A DNA stretch of 64,000 nucleotides from Halobacteriales archaeon QS_9_68_17 (GTDB taxonomy: Archaea; Halobacteriota; Halobacteria; Halobacteriales; Natronoarchaeaceae). Made by a program: the position numbers and the translations under genes. The DNA lies in NCBI GenBank assembly GCA_003023565.1, contig PXSA01000007.1, positions 24,391 through 88,390 of the forward strand. Reading direction: 5' to 3'. Below, in pieces: positions 52,516 through 61,759 of this stretch (within the stretch, counting starts at the first letter, position 1; each line of letters opens with the position of its first letter). The notes beneath the pieces are model-generated. The model did no database searches and was not told the DNA's origin. It was given only the letters and a program-made list of their open reading frames with translations.

Positions 52516-54294
52516 CTACAGTCTGGTGCCGAGCGTCTCGGCCGTCTTCTCGCCGACCCCGTCGACGCTCAGCAGTTCGTCGGGGGTCGCCTCGCGGACG
52601 TTCTCGACGCTTCCGAACCGCCGGAGGAGGCGCTTGCGCGTCTCCGGGCCGACGCCGGGGACGTCGTCGAGAACGGTCGACACCTCGTCCCGGACCGTCT
52701 GGTGGTACTGGACGGCGAAGCGGTGCGCCTCGTCGCGGACCCGCTGGAGCAGGTGAAGCTGTGGGGCGTCGTCGTCCCAGTCCGAGACGCCCGTCGACGT
52801 CACGACGAGCTCTTCTTCCTTCGCCAGCGCGACGGCTGGCACGTCCCACCCCGTCTCCGCGAGCGCGTCGCGTGCCGCCCCGAGCTGTCCCTCCCCGCCG
52901 TCGACCAGGAGGAGGTCGGGGTCGGGACGGTCATCGCGGCCCTCCACCGCGCGCTCCGCCCGCCACCGGACCAGCGCGCGCATGTTGGCGTAGTCGTCGT
53001 TGCGCTCCTCCAGCTTCTTCCGCCGGTAATCGGACTTGGCCGGCTCGCCGTTCACGAAGACGACGTCGCTGCCGACGACGGCACTGCCCTGTGCGTGGCT
53101 CACGTCGAACCCCTCGACGCGGTCGGCGGCGTCGAGGCTCAGTTCGTCGGCCAGCGCCCGCGTCTCGTCGCGACCGCCACCGCGCCGACGGGCGTTTTTC
53201 AGCGCCAGGTCGACGAGCTTCGCCTCCCGGCCCGCGCCGGGGACCCGGACTTCGACCCCCTCCGCCGCAAGCCACGCGGCGACTTCCTCGTCGTCGTGCC
53301 GTTCGGGCAGCAGGATCGCGTCCGGCAGCTCCCGCTCCGCGTAGTACTGCGTCAGAAACGCCGCAAGGACGCGGGGAACCCCTTCGTCGCCCTCGGGCGC
53401 GGCCATGCTGTGGCGCTCCCGCTCGACTAGCTGGCCGCCCTCGCTGTGGAGTCGAGCAACGGTCGCGTCGCCGCCCTCGATGGCGACGCCGAGCACGTCG
53501 ACCGCCCGCTCGCCCTCCCGACTGGACACGGCCTCGCCGCCGCCCTCGTGGAACGACTCGACGACCGACAGCCGGTCGCGGAGGTTGGCGGCGCGCTCGA
53601 ACTCCTGGTTCCCGGCGGCCCGCTCCATCTCGCGGCGGAGCGGGTCCGCGAGGACGCCCGTCTCGCCCTCGAAGAACCGACGGACGGCAGCCACGTCGCC
53701 CGCGTACGCCTCCTCGCTTATCTCGCCGGTGCAGGGGGCCGTGCAGAGCCCCACCTCGTAGTCCAGACAGGGCCGGTCCCGGTTCGCGTACTTGTGGTCG
53801 GAACAGCCCCGGACGCCGTAGGTCTCGCGCAGGGCCTTCACGACCGTCTCGACGCGGCCCTTGTCGGTGAACGGCCCGTACACCGCCCCGCTCGCGGTTT
53901 CACCGCTCGCGTTCGAGGCGCTTCGCGCCCCGCTGTCCCCGTCGGGGTCCCGCGTCACCTCGATCCGTGGGACGGCGTGGTCGGTCAGCTGTACCAGCGG
54001 GTAGGACTTGTCGTCTTTCAGTCGGACGTTGTACCGCGGCTGGTGGCGCTTGATGAGGTTCGCCTCCAGCAGTAGCGCCTGCGTCTCCGTGTCCGTCACC
54101 GCCACCTCCACGTCGTCGGCGCGCTCGACCATGCGGGCGATCCGCTGGCTCCGCGGGTCTGCGTACGAGCGGACTCGGTCCCGCAGGTCGACGGCCTTCC
54201 CGACGTACAACGTGACGCCGTCCCGGCGGAACTGGTAGACGCCGGGCTCTCGGGGGAGGTCGCTCGCTCGCTCGCGGACCGCGGCGGCGTTCAT
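52516..54294 (-). CDS. uvrC: excinuclease ABC subunit C
   Basis: This dual nuclease makes both cuts around DNA damage with UvrB. The 592 residues include an N-terminal GIY-YIG domain ([20 protein letters not shown]), a [13 protein letters not shown] cysteine region, a UVR motif ([20 protein letters not shown]), an RNase H-like domain with [15 protein letters not shown] and [14 protein letters not shown], and terminal helix-hairpin-helices ([20 protein letters not shown]). Residues about 119-136 are an in-frame Ser/Ala-rich insert from a palindromic element, just before the conserved YGPF. ATG 54292-54294 is preferred over a GTG three codons earlier. Confidence 0.95.
   Translation of the reverse strand: MNAAAVRERASDLPREPGVYQFRRDGVTLYVGKAVDLRDRVRSYADPRSQRIARMVERADDVEVAVTDTETQALLLEANLIKRHQPRYNVRLKDDKSYPLVQLTDHAVPRIEVTRDPDGDSGARSASNASGETASGAVYGPFTDKGRVETVVKALRETYGVRGCSDHKYANRDRPCLDYEVGLCTAPCTGEISEEAYAGDVAAVRRFFEGETGVLADPLRREMERAAGNQEFERAANLRDRLSVVESFHEGGGEAVSSREGERAVDVLGVAIEGGDATVARLHSEGGQLVERERHSMAAPEGDEGVPRVLAAFLTQYYAERELPDAILLPERHDDEEVAAWLAAEGVEVRVPGAGREAKLVDLALKNARRRGGGRDETRALADELSLDAADRVEGFDVSHAQGSAVVGSDVVFVNGEPAKSDYRRKKLEERNDDYANMRALVRWRAERAVEGRDDRPDPDLLLVDGGEGQLGAARDALAETGWDVPAVALAKEEELVVTSTGVSDWDDDAPQLHLLQRVRDEAHRFAVQYHQTVRDEVSTVLDDVPGVGPETRKRLLRRFGSVENVREATPDELLSVDGVGEKTAETLGTRL
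53887..53940 (-). repeat. in-frame palindromic element inside uvrC
   Basis: Two stem-loops, GGCGC/GCGCC (53917-53929) and CGGT/ACCG (53895-53905), with CGAGCGG repeated around the second. It is closely alike in order and sequence to the helicase element at 21513-21581, and it keeps the frame. Confidence 0.75.
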
Positions 54295-54343
54295 CGCCGC
54301 CACCTAGTCGCGGCGGAGATTTGTACCTGACGCCTCCGTAAAA

Positions 54344-55351
54344 TCACTCGCTGTACGGCGGTTTCGCGGCCTCCGGACCGTGGCCTTCGAGGTGAATGAT
54401 GTTCTCCCGCCCGATCGAGAGCTTCTCGATCCGTCCCTCGTCGACCATGTCCGAGAGGAGGCGGCTCACCTTCGCTTTCGACCACTCGGTCTCGTCGACG
54501 ATGGCCGCCTGCTTCATCCGGCCGCCGTTCTCCTCCAGCAACTGAATGACGCGCTGGTCGTCGGTCAACAGCGGTTCGTCGGCCGACTCGCCGGTGGTCT
54601 CCGCGGGGTCCGCGGTCCGCTCCGCGCCGCCGCGACGGCGTCTGAGCAGGACCCACGCCGCGACGAGGCCGACGCCGAGCAACAGGCCGCCGGCGCTCAA
54701 CTTGGCGACGGTGCTCCCGTCTCCCGGGTCCGTCCCCAGTTGCAGTTCGAGGCCGTCGCGGAGACCGTCGCCGTCGGTGTCGGCTTTCGTCGGCCCGGTC
54801 CCGTAGTTTTTCACCTCCGCGCCGTCGCCCAGACCGTCCTTGTCCATGTCGGCGTTAGTCATGTTCAGGTCCCGCTTCACTTCCTCCCGGTTCGTCAGGC
54901 CGTCACCGTCGAGGTCGCCCTCCTTCTCGATGACGGTCACCGACTCGGTCCGGAGGTCCGTCGCCGTTCCGTCGCCCGTCGTGAGGACCACCTGTACGGT
55001 CTGGGGACCGGTCTCGTTCACCGGCCACGACCCGACCGGAAAGGTCACCGTGGCGTTCTGCGCGGTCGTGTCCGTACAGCCGATCCTGTGGCTCTGGTTC
55101 CCGTTCTGATACCGGTACGTGCAGACTCCGTACGCTTGATTCTCTTCGCCCAGGAACGAAACCGAGAGGTTGAACGGTTCGTCCTTCCAGACGAACGTCG
55201 AACCGTCCTGTTCCGTAACGGCGGCCGGTCCCGTCAACTCGACATCGGTGATCCCGTTCTGGGCGGCCTGCCATCCTGATACCGGGGTGCCCAAGCTAGC
55301 AAGTATCAGGAGTACACCGAGCAGGGCGAGCGCCCTTCTCGCCAACTCCAT
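54344..55351 (-). CDS. membrane-anchored winged-helix regulator with calcium-type repeats
   Basis: This 335-residue protein has an N-terminal signal/anchor (1-26), an extracellular beta-rich domain with several N-x-S/T sequons (about 30-138), and thrombospondin type 3-like repeats (GDLDGDGLTNREE, ADMDKDGLGDGAE, ADTDGDGLRDGLE; about 139-205) that should bind calcium. One membrane span lies at about 216-235, followed by a basic stop-transfer. A cytoplasmic MarR-like winged helix (about 260-325) has KQAAIVDETEWSKAKVSRLL as recognition helices. It should sense something outside and control transcription inside. No target gene is identified; it lies next to a lipoprotein gene. Confidence 0.85.
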   Translation of the reverse strand: MELARRALALLGVLLILASLGTPVSGWQAAQNGITDVELTGPAAVTEQDGSTFVWKDEPFNLSVSFLGEENQAYGVCTYRYQNGNQSHRIGCTDTTAQNATVTFPVGSWPVNETGPQTVQVVLTTGDGTATDLRTESVTVIEKEGDLDGDGLTNREEVKRDLNMTNADMDKDGLGDGAEVKNYGTGPTKADTDGDGLRDGLELQLGTDPGDGSTVAKLSAGGLLLGVGLVAAWVLLRRRRGGAERTADPAETTGESADEPLLTDDQRVIQLLEENGGRMKQAAIVDETEWSKAKVSRLLSDMVDEGRIEKLSIGRENIIHLEGHGPEAAKPPYSE

Positions 55352-55468
55352 ACCGATCGTTCGCCGCCCTGTCCTATACCGTTTGTCGATGGATACTGAG
55401 ACATCATGATAGTGATGTCTCTCGGTAGCCGCCCGGTGGGACGGCAGAAAGCGCTGGCTTACTTCGAG

Positions 55469-55816
55469 TTATCCTGCCACGGACGCGTCGGTCTCGTTCG
55501 TATCGTTGCCGATCTCGTCCGATTCGTTGCCGACGTCCTCGTTCTCCCCGCCGGATTCGTCGCCGACCTGGCTATCCTCGCCGGTGTCGTTCGCTTCCTC
55601 ACCGGTTTCGCCCTCGTTCGCTGCACCGTCTTCGCTGTCGTCTCCGACCCCGGTGTCGTTCTCCGCGACGCCCGAATCGTCGTCTTCCATGCCCTCTGCG
55701 CCCGACTCGTTCGTGTCGTTCGTGCCGCCGGGACCGCCGCAACCGGCGAGTCCGACGAGCAGTACCGCCACGACCGCGACGGATGCGACCCGTCTGCCTG
55801 GCAGTTTCTCTCTCAT
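55469..55816 (-). CDS. small acidic sequon-rich lipoprotein
   Basis: This 115-residue protein has a basic start, a hydrophobic core and the lipobox VGLAGC. The remainder is low-complexity Asp/Glu/Gly/Asn with seven N-x-S/T sequons (NDT, NES, NET). It is predicted to be lipid-anchored outside the cell and possibly heavily N-glycosylated. There is no domain. It is upstream of the membrane regulator on the same strand, about 115 bases apart, so the two may be linked. ATG 55814-55816 is chosen because the signal peptide begins there. Confidence 0.75.
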   Translation of the reverse strand: MREKLPGRRVASVAVVAVLLVGLAGCGGPGGTNDTNESGAEGMEDDDSGVAENDTGVGDDSEDGAANEGETGEEANDTGEDSQVGDESGGENEDVGNESDEIGNDTNETDASVAG

Positions 55817-56021
55817 GCGCTGCGTCCGAAACACCGGGAGGAACGGGATTAAACCGGGCACCCCGTTGCGATAGTTTCCGAACTGTTTCGCTCGGCCGGC
55901 GGGTCCTGTCAGCGAGACCCCATTTTTACCGCAGGCCCTAAGTCACGGTTAGAGACCGTTCCACCGGCGAAACGTCCCACGGTACGTCATCTTCAACTAC
56001 GGGGGGGTCGAAGGGCTGTCG

Positions 56022-56297
56022 ATGGAAAACAGCAAGGACCGCGTTCGGGTCTGGCTCGTCGAACGGGACGTCGACCAGCGGAACCTCGTCACGCTCGTGT
56101 ACGCCACGCCGGACGGCGACCGACGCTACCGCCGACAGCTATCGTCGGCGGCTCTCGACCGCGGTGCCGCGGTGACCGCGGCGACGACGGTCGATCCCAC
56201 CGACCTCGAACCGGTCGAGAGCGACGACCTCTCGGAGCGGTACGCGGACGAGGTCCGACGCATCGCCGACCAGCGAGACCCCGACGAGGCCGTGTGA
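56022..56297 (+). CDS. conserved small haloarchaeal protein, unknown function
   Basis: This 91-residue soluble protein begins MENSKDRVRVWLVERDVDQR and has a strand-rich first half (LVTLVYATPDGDRRYRRQLS) and a helical acidic end (DDLSERYADEVRRIADQRDP). It looks like a small haloarchaeal family whose role is unknown. It stands just upstream of an ABC exporter pair that has its own TATA box. Confidence 0.7.
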   Translation: MENSKDRVRVWLVERDVDQRNLVTLVYATPDGDRRYRRQLSSAALDRGAAVTAATTVDPTDLEPVESDDLSERYADEVRRIADQRDPDEAV

Positions 56298-56335
56298 ACG
56301 GTCTCACAGGTTAGTTGCACCGCGAAGTACAAACG

Positions 56336-56344
56336 TATTTATAA
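56336..56344 (+). promoter_or_regulatory. TATA box for the ABC exporter pair
   Basis: TATTTATAA lies 32-24 bases before the ATG at 56368, a strong leaderless archaeal promoter. Confidence 0.7.
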
Positions 56345-56367
56345 CGGGGATTAGACAACACAGATCC

Positions 56368-57276
56368 ATGGCCGCAATCGAACTGAACGGCGTAACGAAA
56401 CGGTACGGGGACGTCGTCGCCCTCCGCGACGTGGACCTGACCGTCCAGGAAGGCGAGATATACGGCTTTCTGGGCCCCAACGGCGCGGGCAAGTCGACGA
56501 CGATCAACGCGATACTCGATTTCATCGACCCGACTTCGGGAACCGTCGAGGTGCTCGGTAAGGACGTGTCGGCGGAGAACGTGGAGGTCCGCCACCGGAT
56601 CGGCGTCCTCCCCGAGGGGTTCTCGGTCTACGACCGCCTCACCGGCCGGAAACACCTGGAGTTCGCCATCGAGTCGAAGAACGCGGACGACGACCCGGAG
56701 ACGCTGATGGAGCGGACCGGCATCCTCGACGCCGCGGACCGGAAGGCAGGCGGCTACTCGAAGGGGATGGCCCAGCGGCTGGTGCTGGCGCTGGCGCTCG
56801 TCGGCGACCCCGACCTGCTCCTCCTCGACGAACCGTCGACCGGTCTCGACCCCAACGGCGCGCGGCGGATGCGCGAGATCGTCCGCGAGGAACGCGACCG
56901 CGGCACGACGGTCTTTTTCTCCAGTCACATCCTCGGACAGGTCGAGGCCGTCTGCGACCGAGTCGGTATCCTCCGCGACGGCGAACTCGTCGCCGAGGAC
57001 AGCATCGAGGGACTCCGGGAAGCGGCGGGGTCCGACGGGCGACTCAGCGTCACCGTCGACCGGGTCCCCGACGGGGTCGCCGAGGCGGTGTCCGCCGTCG
57101 ACGGCGTCTCGGACGTCTCCGTCCGCGACCACACGCTGACCGTCAAATGCGATGACGACGCGAAGACCGCCGTCATCGACGCGGTCGAGGGTGCCGGCGC
57201 GACCGTCGAGGACTTCGACACCGAGGACGCCTCGCTCGAAGACCTGTTCGTCTCGTACACGGAGGGGCGGGCATGA
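56368..57276 (+). CDS. ABC transporter ATP-binding protein (exporter type)
   Basis: This 302-residue ATPase has Walker A GPNGAGKS near residue 36, the signature region GYSKGMAQRLVLALALVGDP, Walker B LLLLDEPSTGLDP, and SSHILGQVEAVCDRV containing the switch His. The C-terminal 85 residues form a small alpha/beta domain common to NosF/CcmA-like exporters. Its stop overlaps the permease start by four bases (ATGA), so the two act together. The cargo is unknown. Confidence 0.92.
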   Translation: MAAIELNGVTKRYGDVVALRDVDLTVQEGEIYGFLGPNGAGKSTTINAILDFIDPTSGTVEVLGKDVSAENVEVRHRIGVLPEGFSVYDRLTGRKHLEFAIESKNADDDPETLMERTGILDAADRKAGGYSKGMAQRLVLALALVGDPDLLLLDEPSTGLDPNGARRMREIVREERDRGTTVFFSSHILGQVEAVCDRVGILRDGELVAEDSIEGLREAAGSDGRLSVTVDRVPDGVAEAVSAVDGVSDVSVRDHTLTVKCDDDAKTAVIDAVEGAGATVEDFDTEDASLEDLFVSYTEGRA

Positions 57277-58151
57277 GCTGGGACGTCGTGGCGAGAAAGG
57301 ACTTCGCCGACGCCGTCCGCTCGCGCGGCCTGTGGGCGCTCTCCGCGCTGTTCGTCATCGTGTTCGCGCTCCCGCCGCTGCTGCTTTTCTACCTGGAGTT
57401 GGGCCAGGGCCGGCCCGCCCAGACGGAAGGCTCGACCGACGTGTTCATCTTCTTCATAAAGGAGGCGTCGGCGCTGCTCGTCCCCGTCATCGCCATCGTC
57501 GTCGCGTACGCGGCGATCACACACGAGCGCGAGAGCGGAACGATGAAGATACTGCTCTCGCTCCCACACTCCCGCCGCGACGTCGTCACGGGCAAGGTAC
57601 TCGGCCGTAGCGCCGTCCTCGCGGTACCGATCGCGGTCGGGTTCGTCTTCGCCCTGCTGGTGATGCTGCCGACCTCGCTCGCGCTGAACCTCGCGAACCT
57701 CGTCCTGTTCGCGCTCCTGACGATGTTTCTCGGCGTCGTGTTCGTCGGCATCGCGGTCGGGTTCTCGGCCGCGTTCTCGACGAGCCGTCGGGCGATGATC
57801 GGGTCGCTCGGGCTGTTCATGCTGTTCTCGTTCCTCTGGAACTACGCGGTAAACACCGTCGTCGGCGAACTCGACCTCGGTGCCGCGGCCGCCGTCCGGA
57901 CCCGCCTCCTGTTCAAACTCCTGAACCCGACGCAGGCGTACAAGACGCTCGTCGACACCCTCGTCCTCGACACGACCCGCGAGGCCCGGGTGACGATGTT
58001 CAGCCTCTTCCAGCAACAGCAGGTCGACCAACAGCTCCCGTCGACGCTCCCGGTCCAGTTCTCCGACCCGCTCGTCGTGGGCTACATGCTGCTGTGGTTC
58101 GCCGTCCCGGTCGGCCTCGGCTATCTCGCCTTCCGCGACGCGGAGCTCTGA
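57273..58151 (+). CDS. ABC-2 type transporter permease
   Basis: This 292-residue membrane protein has six spans. A first span follows WDVVARKDFADAVRSRGLWA, then ALLVPVIAIVVAYAAITHER. The conserved ERESGTMKILLSLPHSRRDV segment follows, typical of NosY-like permeases, then GKVLGRSAVLAVPIAVGFVF. A long extracytoplasmic stretch (about 195-265) precedes the last span. It pairs with the overlapping ATPase gene. Substrate unknown. Confidence 0.9.
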   Translation: MSWDVVARKDFADAVRSRGLWALSALFVIVFALPPLLLFYLELGQGRPAQTEGSTDVFIFFIKEASALLVPVIAIVVAYAAITHERESGTMKILLSLPHSRRDVVTGKVLGRSAVLAVPIAVGFVFALLVMLPTSLALNLANLVLFALLTMFLGVVFVGIAVGFSAAFSTSRRAMIGSLGLFMLFSFLWNYAVNTVVGELDLGAAAAVRTRLLFKLLNPTQAYKTLVDTLVLDTTREARVTMFSLFQQQQVDQQLPSTLPVQFSDPLVVGYMLLWFAVPVGLGYLAFRDAEL

Positions 58152-58184
58152 GCCGACCCGCGGTCTCGCCGCACTCCATGGGCC

Positions 58185-60239
58185 TTACACGCCGCGCGCC
58201 GCGAGCAGGTCCTCGAACTCGCCCTCGTCGACGACGGGGACACCCTCCGCCTCCGCGTCGCTCACCTTCGACGCGCCCGGGTCCTCGCCGGCGACGAGGT
58301 AGTCGGTGTTGCCGGAGACGCTGCTCGTCGCGTTCGCGCCGCGGCGCTCGACCAGTTCCTGCGCCTCGCCGCGGGTGTAGCCGTCGAGCGCGCCCGTGAA
58401 CACGAACGTCAGCCCGGCGAGTTCCTCGCCCGTCTCGGCCTCGTACGGCCGCGGGTCGACGCCGCGCTCGCGGAGGGCGTCGAGCGCCGCGCGGTTCGCC
58501 TCGCTGTCGAAGAACTCGCGGATCTGGGCGGCGACGGTGGGACCGACGTCCGGCGCGGCCTGCAGTTCGTCCTCGTCCGCGTCCATGACGGCGTCCAGCG
58601 TCTCGAACTCTCCCGCGAGTTCGCGGGCAGTCGCCGGGCCGACGCCGGGGACGCCGAGCGCCGACAGGAGACCGGGGAGCGGCGGTTCTTCCGTCGCCTG
58701 TAGTTCGGCGAGCAGTTTCTCGGCGCTCTTCTCGCCCCACCCTTCGAGGTCGAGCAGGTCCGCCCGTTCGATCCCGTAGAGGTCGGCGACGCTGTCCTCG
58801 ACGAGCCCCTCCTCGACGAACTGACGGACGCTCTTCTCGCCGAGGCCGTCGACGTCGAGTCCGTCGTCGCTGACGTAGTACTGCACGGCGCGGCGGAGCT
58901 GGGCGGGACAGGCCATCCCGCCGGTGCAGAAGGCCATCGGGCCGTCGCGCTCGACGGCGCTGTCGCAGACGGGACAGGTGTCGGGGAACTCGTAATGGCC
59001 CCCCGTCCGCTTCTCGGTCACTTCCTCGACGTACGGGATGACATCGCCCGCGCGCTCGACGCGCACCTCGTCGTCGACGTTGACGTCCTTCTCGGCGATC
59101 TCCTCGGGGTTGTGGAGGCTGGCCCGCGAGACGGTGACGCCGCCGACGTCCACGGGATCGAGCAGGGCGACCGGGGTGAGCCGGCCGGTGCGGCCGACCT
59201 GTATCGCCACGTTCCGCACGCTGGTGCGCTCGTTGCGCGGCGGGAACTTGTAGGCGAACGCCCAGCGGTAGTGGCGGGCGGTCGCACCCAGTTCCTCGCG
59301 CGTCTCGCGGGCGTCGACCTTGGTTACCGTGCCGTCGATCTCGTAGTTCAGGTCGTCCCGGGCGGCGAGCAGTCGGTCGCGGTAGGCGATAGCGTCCTCG
59401 ACGTGCTCGACGCGCTCGACCCGGTCGGTGACGGGCAGGCCGAACTCGGGGAGGGACTCGTGTTCCGCCCACCGCGTCGGCCACCCGTCGCTGCTGTCGA
59501 GGACCTCGAAGAAGAAACAGGAGAGCGGGCGCTCGGCGACGACGCTCGGGTCCTGCTGGCGGATGGTGCCCGCAGTGGCGTTGCGCGGGTTGGCGAACGG
59601 TTCCTCGCCGCGCTCGACGCGCTCGCTGTTGTGCGCCTGAAAGCCGTCTCGCGGCATGTACACCTCGCCGCGGACGGCGAGGAACTCCGGATACGCGCCG
59701 CGGAGGCGCTGGGGGATAGCGCCGATGGTCCGGACGTTCCGGGTGACGTCGTCGCCCTCGCGCCCGTCGCCGCGCGTGGTCGCGCGGACGAGTCGTCCGT
59801 CCTCGTACACCACTTCGACCGAGACCCCGTCGAACTTCGGCTCGCAGACGTAGGTGACCGGTCCGACCTCGTCGCGCACGCGCTCGTCGAACCCGCGGAC
59901 GTCTTCCTCCTCGCCGCTCTGGTCGATGGAGAGCATCGGCGCGACGTGCTCGACCGTGTCGAACTCGTCGACGGGGTCGCCGCCGACCCGGCGCGTCGGG
60001 CTGTCGTCCGTTTGCAGGTCGAACTCCTCCTCTAAGTCCTCCAGACGGGCGAACAGCGCGTCGTAGGTGCGGTCGGCGATCACCGGGTCGCTCTCGACGT
60101 AGTACCGGCGGTCGTGAAAGCGGACCGCCGCCCGCAACCGCGCGGCCTGCTCGCGGGCCTCCTCCGCCGAGAGGTCGGTCGCGGGGGCGAACTCCGTCGG
60201 CGGGTCGCGGACGTAGGGGTCGTCGTCGGGGGTCGCCAT
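58185..60239 (-). CDS. ligA: NAD-dependent DNA ligase (LigA)
   Basis: This bacterial-type ligase has 684 residues. The adenylation domain has the nucleophile Lys in CEPKFDGVSVE. The OB-fold carries RAGDVIPYVEEV, and the zinc finger has four Cys (CPVCDSAVERDG and the later CTGGMACP). Helix-hairpin-helices (GVPGVGPATARELAGEFETL) and a C-terminal BRCT domain (LTFVFTGALDGYTRGEAQEL) follow. NAD-type ligases in haloarchaea are known to be acquired from bacteria. ATG 60237-60239 is preferred over an upstream start because the conserved region follows directly. Confidence 0.96.
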   Translation of the reverse strand: MATPDDDPYVRDPPTEFAPATDLSAEEAREQAARLRAAVRFHDRRYYVESDPVIADRTYDALFARLEDLEEEFDLQTDDSPTRRVGGDPVDEFDTVEHVAPMLSIDQSGEEEDVRGFDERVRDEVGPVTYVCEPKFDGVSVEVVYEDGRLVRATTRGDGREGDDVTRNVRTIGAIPQRLRGAYPEFLAVRGEVYMPRDGFQAHNSERVERGEEPFANPRNATAGTIRQQDPSVVAERPLSCFFFEVLDSSDGWPTRWAEHESLPEFGLPVTDRVERVEHVEDAIAYRDRLLAARDDLNYEIDGTVTKVDARETREELGATARHYRWAFAYKFPPRNERTSVRNVAIQVGRTGRLTPVALLDPVDVGGVTVSRASLHNPEEIAEKDVNVDDEVRVERAGDVIPYVEEVTEKRTGGHYEFPDTCPVCDSAVERDGPMAFCTGGMACPAQLRRAVQYYVSDDGLDVDGLGEKSVRQFVEEGLVEDSVADLYGIERADLLDLEGWGEKSAEKLLAELQATEEPPLPGLLSALGVPGVGPATARELAGEFETLDAVMDADEDELQAAPDVGPTVAAQIREFFDSEANRAALDALRERGVDPRPYEAETGEELAGLTFVFTGALDGYTRGEAQELVERRGANATSSVSGNTDYLVAGEDPGASKVSDAEAEGVPVVDEGEFEDLLAARGV

Positions 60240-60376
60240 TGCCCGGTCGTACTCGCGGGCGGCCCTAAATCCCTGCGTCACGCGGCGATGCGTCCGCTAC
60301 CGCGGCGACACCTCGCAAGGTGGCGACGTTTGCAGCACCCGGCGGGCTTATCTGTCGCGGCGCGAAACCGGCAGGT

Positions 60377-61543
60377 ATGACCGAGGAGTTCCTGCTGTTG
60401 AACCCGGGGCCGGTCCCGATCACGGACGAGGTGCGGACGGCCATGGACGAGGGGATGATCTCGCACCGGTCGTCGGAGTTCGAGGCCATCTACGAGCGCG
60501 CGCAGGACGGGCTCGACTACGTGTTCGAGCGGTCGTCGCTCGACGGCGAGTCGACCGCGAGCGGCGGAACGAGCCTGGTCCTCAACGGCACGGCGACGAT
60601 GGGGATGGAGGCCGCCGTCGCGAACCTCGTCTCCGAGGACAGCGAGGTCGTCGCGCTCGTCAACGGCAAGTTCGGGCGGCGCTTCGCCCGCATCGCCGAC
60701 CGCTACTGCGACTGCACCCGCGTCGAGGCGACGTGGGGCGAATCGATCGACGTGGACGAGGTCCGCGAGGCCGTCACCGACGAGACGGACGTCGTCACCC
60801 TCGTCAACAACGAGACCAGCACCGGCCTCCTGAACCCGACCGAGGCGGTCGGGGGGATCGCCGAGGAACACGACGCCCGCTTCGTCGTCGACGGCGTCAC
60901 CAGCATCGGCGGCGACGTCCTCCGCGTCGACGACTGGAACATCGACGTCGCGATCACGGACGGCCAGAAGGCGCTGGCCGCCCCGCCGGGGGTCTCGGCG
61001 ATGTACGTCACCGACGACGTGGTCGACGACTTCGACGGCGGGAGCGCGCCGTTCTACGAGGACCTCGACTGGCACCTCCGCAAGGCCGAGAGCCACCAGA
61101 CTCCCTTCACGAGCGCGGTCCCGCTGTTCCGCGCGCTCGCGGTCGCCGTCGAGCAGATAGAGGAGGAGGGGATGCCGGACCGCATCGAGCGCCACCGCGC
61201 GCAGGCCGCCGCGTTCCGCGAGGGCTTCACCGCGATGGGTCTCGACCTGTTCGCCGACGCCGACGGCCCCACCGCGTACTCGAACACGCTCACCGCCGTC
61301 TCGCTCCCGGACTCCGTCCGCGAGTCGCCCGAGGAGTTCTTCGGCGCGGTCGAGGAGCGCAACGTCTCGATCAGCGGCGGGCAGGCCCACCTCGACGGCG
61401 ACATCTTCCGCGTGAGCAACATGGGGAGTCTCACGAGCGAACAGGTCCTCCGCGGCGTCCGCACGGTCGGCGAGGCGATGGAGGAGGTCGGCGTGGACGT
61501 GGACGTCGACGCGGGACTCGCCGCAGCGCGGGAGCAGTTGTAA
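60377..61543 (+). CDS. class V aminotransferase (alanine-glyoxylate / serine-pyruvate type)
   Basis: This 388-residue PLP enzyme opens LLLNPGPVPITDEVRTAMD, the hallmark of the AGXT/Spt group. It has ISHRSSEFEAIYERA, VLNGTATMGMEAAVANLVSE, VNNETSTGLLNP, VVDGVTSIGGDVL and the PLP Lys198 in TDGQKALAAPPG. It transfers amino groups between alanine or serine and glyoxylate or pyruvate; related haloarchaeal proteins may work on aspartate or phosphoserine. A CTTATC TATA-like element lies 30-25 bases upstream. It is divergent from ligA. Confidence 0.9.
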   Translation: MTEEFLLLNPGPVPITDEVRTAMDEGMISHRSSEFEAIYERAQDGLDYVFERSSLDGESTASGGTSLVLNGTATMGMEAAVANLVSEDSEVVALVNGKFGRRFARIADRYCDCTRVEATWGESIDVDEVREAVTDETDVVTLVNNETSTGLLNPTEAVGGIAEEHDARFVVDGVTSIGGDVLRVDDWNIDVAITDGQKALAAPPGVSAMYVTDDVVDDFDGGSAPFYEDLDWHLRKAESHQTPFTSAVPLFRALAVAVEQIEEEGMPDRIERHRAQAAAFREGFTAMGLDLFADADGPTAYSNTLTAVSLPDSVRESPEEFFGAVEERNVSISGGQAHLDGDIFRVSNMGSLTSEQVLRGVRTVGEAMEEVGVDVDVDAGLAAAREQL

Positions 61544-61606
61544 GCGAGTCCCGCGTCGGAGGCGTCGGTCTCGCCGCAGCGCGTCCCGAACTCGACGGAT
61601 GACGGC

Positions 61607-61696
61607 CGGTCGCTCGTGAGCGGTCCCCGCCGGAGCGAGCGACCGTCGTCCCCGCTCGACCTCTAGCGGTACGCAGCACCCCAGTGCTACGTACCG
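61607..61696. terminator. two stem-loops between convergent genes
   Basis: The first is CGGTCGCTCG/CGAGCGACCG (61607-61645). The second is CGGTACGCAGCAC/GTGCTACGTACCG with one mismatch and a CCCA loop (61667-61696). They sit between the 3' ends of two genes pointing at each other and could block both transcripts. There is no U-rich tract, so the mechanism is uncertain. Confidence 0.45.
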
Positions 61697-61759
61697 CGTC
61701 CGGCGCTTCGGCGGCCTCGTCGCCGACCAGTTCTCTCACTTCCGCCGCGTCACCGGCCG

